Of a stretch of 8,774 nucleotides of DNA, positions 1-5,862 are shown one piece after another. The notes beneath the pieces were generated by a model. It was not told the DNA's origin, ran no database searches, and saw only the letters and a list, made by a program, of their open reading frames with translations. Each line of letters opens with the position of its first letter. Positions within the stretch are counted from its first letter, which is position 1. The stretch is taken from positions 1 to 8,774 of the forward strand of contig JAYTVW010000080.1 in the NCBI GenBank assembly GCA_043743785.1, written 5' to 3'. The stretch is from JAQTNA01 sp043743785. Lineage in GTDB: Bacteria > Pseudomonadota > Gammaproteobacteria > Burkholderiales > Rhodocyclaceae. The position numbers and the translations under genes were made by a program.

Positions 1-17
1 CTCGCCTCCCGCCTGAT

Positions 18-722
18 ATGGGCGGGCGGCGGCACCGTGGAAAACCCTGCTCCGACCCTCCCGCCGCCATGTTTAGGCGTGTCGTTCCCGCCGGTTACAC
101 GGATCCCCGCTTTGCCCTGTCTGATCTGCAGTGGATTGCCGACAAGGCCAACTTCACCGACCCCGGATATCTGGAGGGGCACCTGGGCCGATTCACTTTC
201 CAGACGGCTGAGTCGACACTAGAAAAGTACATATCGTTCAGGCTGAAAGGCATCGGCCTGAGGCGTAATGACCTGAATCAGCAATTCCGGGACACGGGCG
301 TACTCGACCCCCTGCAGGACGTCTGCGCAGAGGATCACCTTGCGGTTTACAGGTACTTCGACGCTTTCTGGCTCGCGCTGCACTGGCTCGGCACTCGCGC
401 CAGGGACAGCGCCCGGGTATGGGACCTCGTGACCATGGACCCCATCGGCGTGCCCGATTTTGACAGCCCCGAGCTTTGGCTCCAACGCCGGGCGGCGCTC
501 ATTACCTACGACCGTTCTGGAATGGCTCCCTTTGAGGCGCACCTGACCTCTGTGCGGCCGGAACTCTTCCAGTTCCTTGCCCTCATGCGACCCATCACCC
601 ATGAAGAGAAATGTGGCTTGCTCGATGCCCTTGCTCGTCTCCCCGAGGAGGGCTATTTCGGCGACAGTTTCGACCTTGGGCTATGGCTAGAGGAGGGGGA
701 TCTGCAGGTGGGGGAGGACTGA
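18..722 (+). CDS. Hypothetical protein, 234 aa, unknown family
   Basis: I do not recognise this protein. The frame is open to the left edge of the window, so the true start could lie upstream; the ATG at 18 and a second one at 69 (residue 18) are both possible, and neither has a clear Shine-Dalgarno sequence. From residue 18 onward the protein looks like a soluble globular product: mixed charged and aromatic, no signal peptide, no membrane segment, many Trp/Phe/Tyr and an acidic C-terminus (residues 220-234 include EEGDLQVGED). The segment GRFTFQTAESTLEKYISFR near residues 57-75 is followed by a basic patch (LRRNDLNQQFRD). No nuclease, helicase or transferase motif is evident. It lies 58 bp upstream of the left end of the IS1595 element and is not interrupted by it. 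That it is a gene rests on length, codon pattern and a plausible composition; function is unknown. Confidence 0.6.
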   Translation: MGGRRHRGKPCSDPPAAMFRRVVPAGYTDPRFALSDLQWIADKANFTDPGYLEGHLGRFTFQTAESTLEKYISFRLKGIGLRRNDLNQQFRDTGVLDPLQDVCAEDHLAVYRYFDAFWLALHWLGTRARDSARVWDLVTMDPIGVPDFDSPELWLQRRAALITYDRSGMAPFEAHLTSVRPELFQFLALMRPITHEEKCGLLDALARLPEEGYFGDSFDLGLWLEEGDLQVGED

Positions 723-772
723 AGCAAAACAGGAATCCCACATTTGTGCCCGCCTGCACCAAGTATTGGCAA

Positions 773-780
773 TCCCGGAT
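773..780. repeat. Target-site duplication, left copy
   Basis: TCCCGGAT directly abuts the left inverted repeat and is repeated at the other end. The length of 8 bp is the IS1595-family norm. Confidence 0.92.
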
Positions 781-803
781 GGCTCATGATGCGTTTCGGA
801 CTG
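781..803 (+). repeat. Left terminal inverted repeat of the IS
   Basis: These 23 bp, starting GGCTCATGATGCGTTTCGGA, match the reverse complement of 1797-1819 without a mismatch; identity stops abruptly at 804 on this side. Confidence 0.93.
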
Positions 804-1732
804 TTATGCCAGAAGGGCATCGAGCAGGGGTTTGAGCAAGCCTTTGCCACGAATTTTGGCGTTGTGCACGAATTGGAAGAAGCCCAGATAAAGCGGGAGC
901 GCCTCCTGCGAAATGCCGCGGTGGGGACGCAACCAGGAGCGCAGCAATGACCAGAAGCCTTCCACCGTGTTGACATGAACTTCGTGGAAACCGTCACCGT
1001 CCTCGTCGCGGGCGTATTCCCCTCGGCTGTGGCATACCGTCCGGTGCGCGTAACCCCACTCGGGCAGGCGCGCGTAAATGTCATACTCATCGGTAAAAAT
1101 CGTCGTCCCGAGGGCGATGGTGGCGCGGATCAAGGGCTGGATGGTTTTCTGCCGAACATTCTCCAGCATCCGAATGACCACCTCGCCGCCGCGTTGGAGC
1201 ATCCCCAGGATCGGGGGCTTCTCCTTCTCCAGGGTGCCACGCCCGGGCGCTCCTTTCAGGCCCCGCCGCCGGCCCTCCCGGCCTTTTTTTTCACCGCCTC
1301 GGCGTGCCCCTTATGACCCGCGATGACATACACCTCGTCACACTCGACTTCGCCAGACAGGGTGGGCGTCGGTTGTTTTGCCACGATGCCCTCGCGCAAT
1401 TGCGCCGTCATGCGCTGGACAACGTCCTTGTTCAGTCCCAGTTCCTGCGCAATCTGCAGGTTGGAGAGGTTCAAACCCATCAGATACAAGCACAGAATCC
1501 AGATCCGCAAGGGCCGGTGATGGCCCGCGAAGATCGTCCCGGTCAAGTCGTCGAAGTAGCGTTGGCAGGCTCCGCAGCGATACCTCTGACACGACGGATG
1601 CTCCGGGTCGTGTCCCTGTTTGGTGACTTCCCCCGATTCACAATGCGGGCAGCGCACTTCCTCTGGCCAGCGCCGGTCGCGTACTTCCGCGTAGCACTTG
1701 GCATCATCCAGCAAGCTCTCAAGACGAAGCAT
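804..1732 (-). CDS. IS1595-family transposase, two frames joined by a -1 shift
   Basis: This is the DDE-type transposase that cuts and joins the ends of the element. The start at 1732 is chosen because an AGGAGGT Shine-Dalgarno lies 6 nt upstream. Frame one (1732 to the TGA at 1256, 158 aa) carries a zinc ribbon (C28, C31, C53, C56), a helix-turn-helix-like segment (SNLQIAQELGLNKDVVQ) and the first catalytic Asp in ECDEVYVIAGHKG (D132). Frame two, in the -1 register, continues the family sequence with the second Asp in TDEYDIYARL (D215) and the conserved HVNTVEGFWSLLRSWLRPHR block (N255, E258). Read with a -1 shift at AAAAAAAAG (1291-1283) the product is 309 aa, the usual full length. Without the shift, catalysis would be impossible. 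Either the shift is programmed or the gene is a one-base-indel pseudogene. Confidence 0.88.
1283..1291 (-). other. Candidate -1 frameshift / slippage site A8G
   Basis: On the minus strand the codons read GTG AAA AAA AAG GCC, so A AAA AAG sits in the exact phase needed for tandem slippage by one base backwards. The new frame starts GGC CGG GAG and continues straight into the conserved transposase C-terminal half. A small hairpin can form just after it (GCCGG, 5-nt loop, CCGGC) and a GAGG lies about 10 nt before the run; both resemble stimulators seen at other bacterial -1 sites. Eight consecutive A's could also allow RNA polymerase slippage (nine A's in the mRNA gives the same fusion). Confidence 0.6.
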
Positions 1733-1796
1733 GGGGCACCTCCTGATACCCAAAGGCCCCCTATCGGGCTGAAGGTTCCCCCTGCAATCATCCCCG

Positions 1797-1819
1797 CAGT
1801 CCGAAACGCATCATGAGCC
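1797..1819 (-). repeat. Right terminal inverted repeat of the IS
   Basis: Perfect 23-bp inverse of the left end. It lies upstream of the transposase start (1732), so any promoter of the transposase must lie within or near it. I saw no convincing -35/-10 pair. Confidence 0.93.
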
Positions 1820-1827
1820 TCCCGGAT
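1820..1827. repeat. Target-site duplication, right copy
   Basis: TCCCGGAT directly abuts the right inverted repeat, identical to 773-780. Removing the IS and one copy restores the uninterrupted site GGCAATCCCGGATTTGCAC. Confidence 0.92.
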
Positions 1828-1972
1828 TTGCACGTTCCGTCGTGATGCATGCTCCGCCGCAGTATTGCCCTAAGCAATGCGTTCAGCGCTCGATACATGC
1901 GACATTCTTCGTCGCAATGTCCGCTTACCATGAGCACTTACGCACGATGGCCGACAACAAGGAACTCATGCC

Positions 1973-2734
1973 ATGGATGTTTCGCATAGACTAATCAGCA
2001 ACCTTTGCAAGGCCCAGCATTTGGTCATTCTGACCGGAGCGGGCGTGTCCGCGGAAAGCGGCATTCCGACCTTTCGGGATGCCCTGACCGGGTTGTGGCA
2101 GCACTTCGATGCAGAAGACCTGGCGACCAAGGATGCCTTTCGGCGCGACCCTGAACTGGTATGGGGATGGTACGAGTGGCGTCGGGCAAAAGTCCTGGCC
2201 GCCCAACCAAACCCGGCCCACCTCGCGATCGCGGCCCTGGAACAGCGGGTGCCAAAACTTACGCTCATTACGCAAAATGTGGATGACCTGCACGAGCGAG
2301 CAGGCAGCAGCGCAGCAATTCATCTCCACGGCAGCCTTCACCAGCCCAGATGCTTCGCCTGCGGACGTCCTCACGCCCTACCCCCCGGCATCCCCGATGA
2401 GCCTGAAGGTGGGCGACGGCTGGCCCCACCCATCTGCACTCACTGTGGGGGATGCATCCGTCCTGGCGTTGTGTGGTTTGGCGAGGATTTGCCGGACTTG
2501 GCTTGGAAGAAAGCCGTGGCAGCTGTCGCCAGCTGCGACCTTCTGTTCTCTGTTGGCACTTCATCCTTGGTGTACCCGGCGGCGAATCTGCCTGTCCAGG
2601 CCTCCAACCGGGGGGCCACCATCGTTCAGGTCAATCCCCAGTCCACGTCACTGGATCGCCTGGCCGCCCACAATCTTCATGGTTCGGCTGGCGATATTTT
2701 GCCAGCGGTGCTTGCGGCTGCATGGCCAACATGA
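1973..2734 (+). CDS. cobB: NAD-dependent protein deacylase, sirtuin (Sir2/CobB type)
   Basis: A cytoplasmic sirtuin removes acyl groups from lysine side chains, consuming NAD+ and releasing nicotinamide and O-acyl-ADP-ribose. All core motifs are present in order: NAD-binding GAGVSAESGIPTFRD (residues 22-36), TQNVDDLHERAG (100-111), the catalytic His in HLHG (H119), a zinc site C127-x2-C130 / C155-x2-C158, PGVVWFGE (164-171) and GTSSLVYPAA (195-204). The Y67-x-x-R70 pair in WYEWRR corresponds to the Tyr/Arg of class III sirtuins (SIRT5, E. coli CobB) that bind the acid group of succyl- or malonyl-lysine, so desuccinylase activity is likely besides deacetylation. At 253 aa the length is normal. 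The ATG at 1973 has an AAGGAA about 8 nt upstream; the nearer ATG at 1968 is out of frame. Its TGA overlaps the start of the next gene (ATGA). Confidence 0.95.
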   Translation: MDVSHRLISNLCKAQHLVILTGAGVSAESGIPTFRDALTGLWQHFDAEDLATKDAFRRDPELVWGWYEWRRAKVLAAQPNPAHLAIAALEQRVPKLTLITQNVDDLHERAGSSAAIHLHGSLHQPRCFACGRPHALPPGIPDEPEGGRRLAPPICTHCGGCIRPGVVWFGEDLPDLAWKKAVAAVASCDLLFSVGTSSLVYPAANLPVQASNRGATIVQVNPQSTSLDRLAAHNLHGSAGDILPAVLAAAWPT

Positions 2735-3036
2735 AAGTGTTTCTCGATGACCTGCGTTGCCCACCTGAGGGGTGGATAGCGGTGCTTTGGCCGGAAGATG
2801 CCATCGAACTGCTCAAGACAGGCGAAGTCATCGAGTTGTCACTGGATCATGACCTGGGTGATGATAGCCACGGAACGGGTTACGACGTGCTGCTGTGGAT
2901 AGAAGACGCGGTCGTTGTGTCCGGATTTCTGCCACCCCGGATCACGATCCACTCCGCTAATCCGGCAGCCAAACAGCGCATGGAGGCCGCACTGCAGTCC
3001 ATCAAGGCGCACCTGAAGCCAAAGCCGCCTGCTTGA
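2731..3036 (+). CDS. cREC-type (cyclic-phosphate-processing receiver) protein, 101 aa
   Basis: This small single-domain protein resembles the family annotated as cyclic-phosphate processing Receiver domain (cREC), an atypical receiver-like fold predicted to act on cyclic phosphates, not as a two-component regulator. Visible landmarks are MKVFLDDLR with paired aspartates D6 and D7 at the N-terminus, PEDAIELL (21-28), SLDHDLGDD with D39/H40/D41 (37-45), GTGYDVLLWIE (48-58) and ITIHSANPAAKQRM (71-84). No DNA-binding or kinase-interacting partner domain is attached. The start ATG at 2731 overlaps the sirtuin stop as ATGA, so translation is probably coupled and the two proteins are made together. 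The family call is by recalled sequence pattern. The biochemical role is a published prediction for the family; the link with the sirtuin is inference. Confidence 0.75.
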   Translation: MKVFLDDLRCPPEGWIAVLWPEDAIELLKTGEVIELSLDHDLGDDSHGTGYDVLLWIEDAVVVSGFLPPRITIHSANPAAKQRMEAALQSIKAHLKPKPPA

Positions 3037-3098
3037 CAATAGCCAAGCACACGCAGCAGCGCTTTCAACTTTCGAATTCACAACAGGAAATTCAGACC

Positions 3099-3533
3099 AT
3101 GCCCCAACTGATTGAACACATCGACGCCATCGCCCGGCAGAAACAGCGCGACGTGTTGTACGTCTGGTTCCATGGGGGAAAACCGAGCAAGGATGGTAAG
3201 CGTCCCCGTATGGAGGAAGATTTTGCCTGGGCCAAATCACCCGTCCGCAAGCAGGTCACAGAATGGCTGGACGTAAACCATATTGTCTGGATGCCCTGTG
3301 CTGGCGTCGCCAACACGAATTGCATGATGCCCTATCTGGGCCAGATCTATATCGACCTTCCCTTTGACAAGGAGGTCCCTGAATATCAAAAGTTGGAGTC
3401 CTATCTGGAGAACCCGGATGGCAGCATGCGTGTGCCGGGTGCTGAATTCTGCTACTGGCCCCTCGAGAGAGCCATGGAGAATAGCGCCCATGATGCGCCA
3501 GGGTTTTGGGAGAAATGGGCAGAAAATTTCTGA
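3099..3533 (+). CDS. Hypothetical protein, 144 aa, unknown family
   Basis: I do not recognise this protein. The ATG at 3099 is preferred because CAGGAAA lies about 10 nt upstream; an in-frame TTG at 3033 overlapping the previous stop would add 22 polar residues with no conserved look. The product is soluble, with no signal peptide or membrane helix, and rich in Trp. Notable segments are RDVLYVWFHGGKPSKDGK (18-34), a basic/acidic stretch RPRMEEDFAWAK (35-46), HIVWMPCAGVANTN (61-74) and GQIYIDLPFD (81-90). The alternating hydrophobic strands (DVLYVWFHG, HIVWMPCAG, GQIYIDLP) suggest an alpha/beta fold. Cysteines C67, C75 and C118 are not in a zinc-like spacing. It starts 62 bp after the cREC-type gene and precedes the nucleotidase gene, so it could belong to the same transcript. 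Confidence 0.75.
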   Translation: MPQLIEHIDAIARQKQRDVLYVWFHGGKPSKDGKRPRMEEDFAWAKSPVRKQVTEWLDVNHIVWMPCAGVANTNCMMPYLGQIYIDLPFDKEVPEYQKLESYLENPDGSMRVPGAEFCYWPLERAMENSAHDAPGFWEKWAENF

Positions 3534-3602
3534 GGGCGACGGAACCGTGGCGACCCCATAATATGGTCATAATCACGTCCTGCCCCAGGGGTCCCAGTCG
3601 CA

Positions 3603-4556
3603 ATGCGCCGGGCAGGAATGAATTACCACCCTCCCCCACAACCAGCAAGCTTCTGCATCGTGTCTGAAAAACCCAACGACAAACTGGTGGTGGCTATTTC
3701 GTCCCGGGCCCTGTTCGACTTCGAGGATGAGAATGCGATTTTCGAAACCGGGTCCGTTGCCGAGTATCGAGCCACCCAGCTTGAGCGAGTAGACGACCCG
3801 GCCGTACCCGGCGTTGCCTTTCCGCTGATTCGCAAGCTCTTGGCGCTGAACACCCAGGGAATCCAGCGTGTCGAGGTGGTGGTGCTGTCCCGTAATGATC
3901 CGGTCAGCGGCCTGCGCGTTTTCCGCGCCGCTGAAAACCACGGCCTACCCATCACCCGCGGCGCCTTCACTGGAGGGCGACCTCCCTTCGCCTACCTGCA
4001 CTCACTCAAGGCCGACCTGTTTCTCTCCGCCAACGCCGATGACGTGCGCTCTGCCATACAGAACGGTTTTGCAGCGGCCCAGGTCTATACCGGCGCCAGC
4101 CAGCCCGCAGACAACGGCCACCAAGAAATCCGCATCGCCTTTGACGGGGACTCCGTCCTGTTCAGTGACGAATCGGAGCGCGTGTTCCAGGAACAAAAAC
4201 TCGCCGGATTCGAAGCCCATGAACGCCGGAATGCCGACCTGCCCCTGCAGGCCGGTCCATTCAAGCCCTTTTTGGCCGCCCTGCACCGGCTGCGGAAGGC
4301 CGCCGGTCCGACCGACAGAATTCGTACGGCCCTGGTGACCGCCCGGGGCGCACCGGCCCATGACCGGGCCATCCGCACCCTTATGGCCTGGAATCTGGAA
4401 GTAGACGAGGCGTATTTTCTCGGCGGCCTGGACAAGGGTCCCTTCCTGAAGGAATTCCAGCCGGACTTTTTCTTCGACGACCAAGAGCGCCACGTGCGCT
4501 CTGCCGCCTTCTCCGGCCCGGCCGGCCAGGTCCTCTACGGCATCGCCAACGAATAG
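3603..4556 (+). CDS. 5'-nucleotidase, cytosolic cN-I-like (PF06189 type)
   Basis: This HAD-superfamily phosphatase is expected to hydrolyse nucleoside 5'-monophosphates to nucleosides and phosphate in the cytoplasm. It has the family's N-terminal signature KLVVAISSRALFDFEDENAI (27-46), SRNDPVSGLRVFRA (96-109) and GAFTGG (120-125). The HAD motifs follow: motif I DGDSVLFSDESE (181-192; nucleophile D181, acid D183), motif II LVTARGAP (244-251), the motif III lysine region around GGLDKGPFLK (274-283) and motif IV FFFDDQ (289-294). The length of 317 aa is normal. ATG at 3603 has AGGGG 11 nt upstream; ATG at 3618 or GTG at 3660 remain possible, since conserved sequence starts only near residue 27. 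The gene ends 10 bp before the exonuclease gene, so the two are almost surely co-transcribed. Nucleotide preference cannot be read from the sequence. Confidence 0.88.
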   Translation: MRRAGMNYHPPPQPASFCIVSEKPNDKLVVAISSRALFDFEDENAIFETGSVAEYRATQLERVDDPAVPGVAFPLIRKLLALNTQGIQRVEVVVLSRNDPVSGLRVFRAAENHGLPITRGAFTGGRPPFAYLHSLKADLFLSANADDVRSAIQNGFAAAQVYTGASQPADNGHQEIRIAFDGDSVLFSDESERVFQEQKLAGFEAHERRNADLPLQAGPFKPFLAALHRLRKAAGPTDRIRTALVTARGAPAHDRAIRTLMAWNLEVDEAYFLGGLDKGPFLKEFQPDFFFDDQERHVRSAAFSGPAGQVLYGIANE

Positions 4557-4566
4557 GAGTCACCCC

Positions 4567-5298
4567 ATGCTGTTGCTCGGACTTGATCTGGAAACCGGCG
4601 GCGCCTTCAACGGCCCCCCTGAAGAGAACTTCATCACCGAAATCGGCCTCGTGTTGTGGGACACCGAGTTCCGCCAACCGGTGGACCTACTGTCCCTCCT
4701 GCTCAAGTCGGACACGCCCTTGTCGGAGGAATCTGCGGAGTACACCGGCATCACGCAGGAACTGCTGGACCGCCACGGCAAGCCGGCGGACATCCGCACC
4801 CTGCAGCCCGTGGCGAAACTCATGGAGAAGGCGGACTTCATCGTTGCCCACAATGGTCGAGATTTTGACCGGCCTCTCCTCGTCGCGGCCTTCGAGCACT
4901 ACACACTGCCGATGCCGGACAAGGAATGGCTCGACACCCTGCATGATGTGGATTACCCGCGTAACTGCGGTAGCCGCAACCTCACCTATCTCGCGGGCTT
5001 TCACGGCATGGTGAATCCCTTCCCCCACCGCGCCGTTACTGACGTCCTCACCATGTTCACCGTCCTCGGCCGCTATGACCTGGAAAAGGTCATCGCCAAC
5101 AGCCGCCAACCCTGGATCGTCGCCCAGGCTAACGTCAGCTTCGAGGACAAGGACAAGGCAAAAGCCAAGGGCTTCCGGTGGGAGAACGAAGCCGGACGGA
5201 CTTACAAGAAATGCTGGGTAAAGCGTGTGCGGGAAGACAAGCTACCCACCTTGCAAAGCGCTTGTGAGTTTCCGGTGTCGATTCTTGAGAGGCTATAG
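4567..5298 (+). CDS. DEDDh 3'-5' exonuclease (DnaQ/RNase T fold) with small C-terminal domain
   Basis: This is a metal-dependent 3'-5' exonuclease acting on DNA or RNA ends. ExoI is GLDLETGG (D7, E9), ExoII is VAHNGRDFDRPLL (93-105, D101) and ExoIII is PHRAVTDV (153-160, H154 and D159), which makes it the DEDDh subtype. After the catalytic domain (about 1-180) comes a compact segment, 186-220, with the pattern NVSFEDKDKAKAKGFRWE then a Trp-Val-Lys end; this recalls the small DUF5710-like domain (aKa.GfrWd...k.W) found on nucleic-acid enzymes, though I cannot confirm it. An AGGAGT sits 7 nt before the ATG, and the gap to the nucleotidase stop is 10 bp, so an operon is likely. Nucleotides released by this enzyme could feed the nucleotidase; that pairing is inference. 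It is not the polymerase III epsilon subunit, which has a different C-terminus. Confidence 0.88.
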   Translation: MLLLGLDLETGGAFNGPPEENFITEIGLVLWDTEFRQPVDLLSLLLKSDTPLSEESAEYTGITQELLDRHGKPADIRTLQPVAKLMEKADFIVAHNGRDFDRPLLVAAFEHYTLPMPDKEWLDTLHDVDYPRNCGSRNLTYLAGFHGMVNPFPHRAVTDVLTMFTVLGRYDLEKVIANSRQPWIVAQANVSFEDKDKAKAKGFRWENEAGRTYKKCWVKRVREDKLPTLQSACEFPVSILERL

Positions 5299-5351
5299 GG
5301 CGTGGAGTCGGCGTCACCACAGCGACGCTCCTTCCCCGTAAGATCTTTATC

Positions 5352-5792
5352 GTGGAAAACATCTCGATTTCCATCAAGAATGGTCGATTCTTGTTGGCCC
5401 CCGGTTTCGCTTCACCTGGCTCCTCGGTGATTGTCGCATGCGGCCCAAGCCGCTGCCTGCTGTTGTTTCGGTATGCCGAATGGACGAAGGTACGAGATGA
5501 ACTGTTGGATGATGCCGGGTCACAGGAATCCGGGGACTATCCCTTCCTGCGTCGTCTGCTGATTGGCAGTGCGGTGGAGGAGGAGGTCGGCCGAAGGGGC
5601 AGCATTCGCCTTGCCTCCTATCTTTGGTCGTTCGCAGGAATCGAAGACCGAGTGCTTTGGCGCAACGCGAACCGGTGTATCGAGTTGTGGAATCCAGGCC
5701 AATATTTTGAGGAGCGACACATCGAACTCTTCACGCTCCCTGACGACCCAAATCCGTTTGTACCCCGGGAGCGGCCGTTACCCGTCAGGTGA
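5352..5792 (+). CDS. Stand-alone MraZ-like protein (SpoVT-AbrB fold), degenerate
   Basis: The protein aligns by eye with MraZ, the DNA-binding repressor of the division and cell-wall cluster. CLLLFRYAEWTKVRDELL (35-52) matches the E. coli MraZ segment CLLLYPLPEWEIIEQKL, RRLLIGSAVEEEV (67-79) matches RLLLGHASECQM, and the second AbrB-like half (80-115) ends in IELWNPGQYFEE like FELWDETTWHQ. Length (146 aa) is close to MraZ (about 150). The DxxGR loops are altered: the first reads IKNGRFLLAP and the second GRRGSIRLAS, losing the Asp in both and the Arg in the second. There is no mraW/rsmH or fts gene nearby, so this is a paralogue outside the dcw cluster. The start is a GTG with a weak Shine-Dalgarno. 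It may regulate neighbouring genes or may have lost DNA binding. Confidence 0.8.
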   Translation: MENISISIKNGRFLLAPGFASPGSSVIVACGPSRCLLLFRYAEWTKVRDELLDDAGSQESGDYPFLRRLLIGSAVEEEVGRRGSIRLASYLWSFAGIEDRVLWRNANRCIELWNPGQYFEERHIELFTLPDDPNPFVPRERPLPVR

Positions 5793-5862
5793 GGCCATCG
5801 ACAAGCAGAATCGGTCACACGCCCTCAGTGATATTTTTCCCCACACCGTTCCGCCCCTGAAC

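Larger units (their letters stand above)
781..1819 (-). mobile_element. Complete IS1595-family insertion sequence (1039 bp)
   Basis: The ends are fixed by the sequence. Positions 781-803 and the reverse complement of 1797-1819 are identical over 23 bp (beginning GGCTCATGATGCG). Directly outside both ends is the same 8-mer, TCCCGGAT, at 773-780 and 1820-1827. An 8-bp target duplication, an element of about 1 kb and a zinc-ribbon plus DDE-like transposase are all typical of the IS1595 family. The single transposase gene is on the minus strand and fills nearly the whole element. Insertion is intergenic, between the 234-aa gene and the sirtuin gene. Identical repeats and identical target duplications point to a fairly recent insertion. 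Confidence 0.93.

Noticed and set aside
770..780. Inverted repeat of the IS extending outward beyond 781
   Set aside because: Partial matching of the flanks arises because TCCCGGAT is close to its own reverse complement; the identical direct 8-mers fix the ends at 781 and 1819.
1284..1291. T8 run on the plus strand as an intrinsic terminator
   Set aside because: It lies inside the transposase coding sequence on the other strand and the codon phase explains it as AAA AAA AAG; the preceding GC-rich stem is short and coding.
1901..1921. Hairpin GACATT...AATGTC upstream of the sirtuin as a riboswitch or operator
   Set aside because: Six-bp stem with nine-base loop and no flanking promoter boxes or conserved riboswitch features; too weak to call.
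2452..2730. Longer version of the cREC-type gene starting inside the sirtuin gene
   Set aside because: The extra residues are out-of-frame sirtuin sequence; conserved sequence starts with MKVFLDDLR at 2731.
1973..2734. Defence-type SIR2 NADase (Thoeris, DSR or prokaryotic Argonaute-associated)
   Set aside because: The protein has the Cys4 zinc site, HLHG catalytic His and CobB-like length of a protein deacylase, and no partner defence gene is present.
3033..3098. TTGACA at 3033 as a -35 box for the 144-aa gene
   Set aside because: No acceptable -10 hexamer lies 16-18 bp downstream.
5311..5328. GCGTC/GACGC hairpin after the exonuclease gene as a terminator
   Set aside because: The 5-bp stem is not followed by a T-run.
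5563..5862. 100-residue N-terminal extension of the SpeE-like protein
   Set aside because: It overlaps the MraZ-like gene in another frame and has low-complexity Arg/Ser composition typical of a shadow frame.
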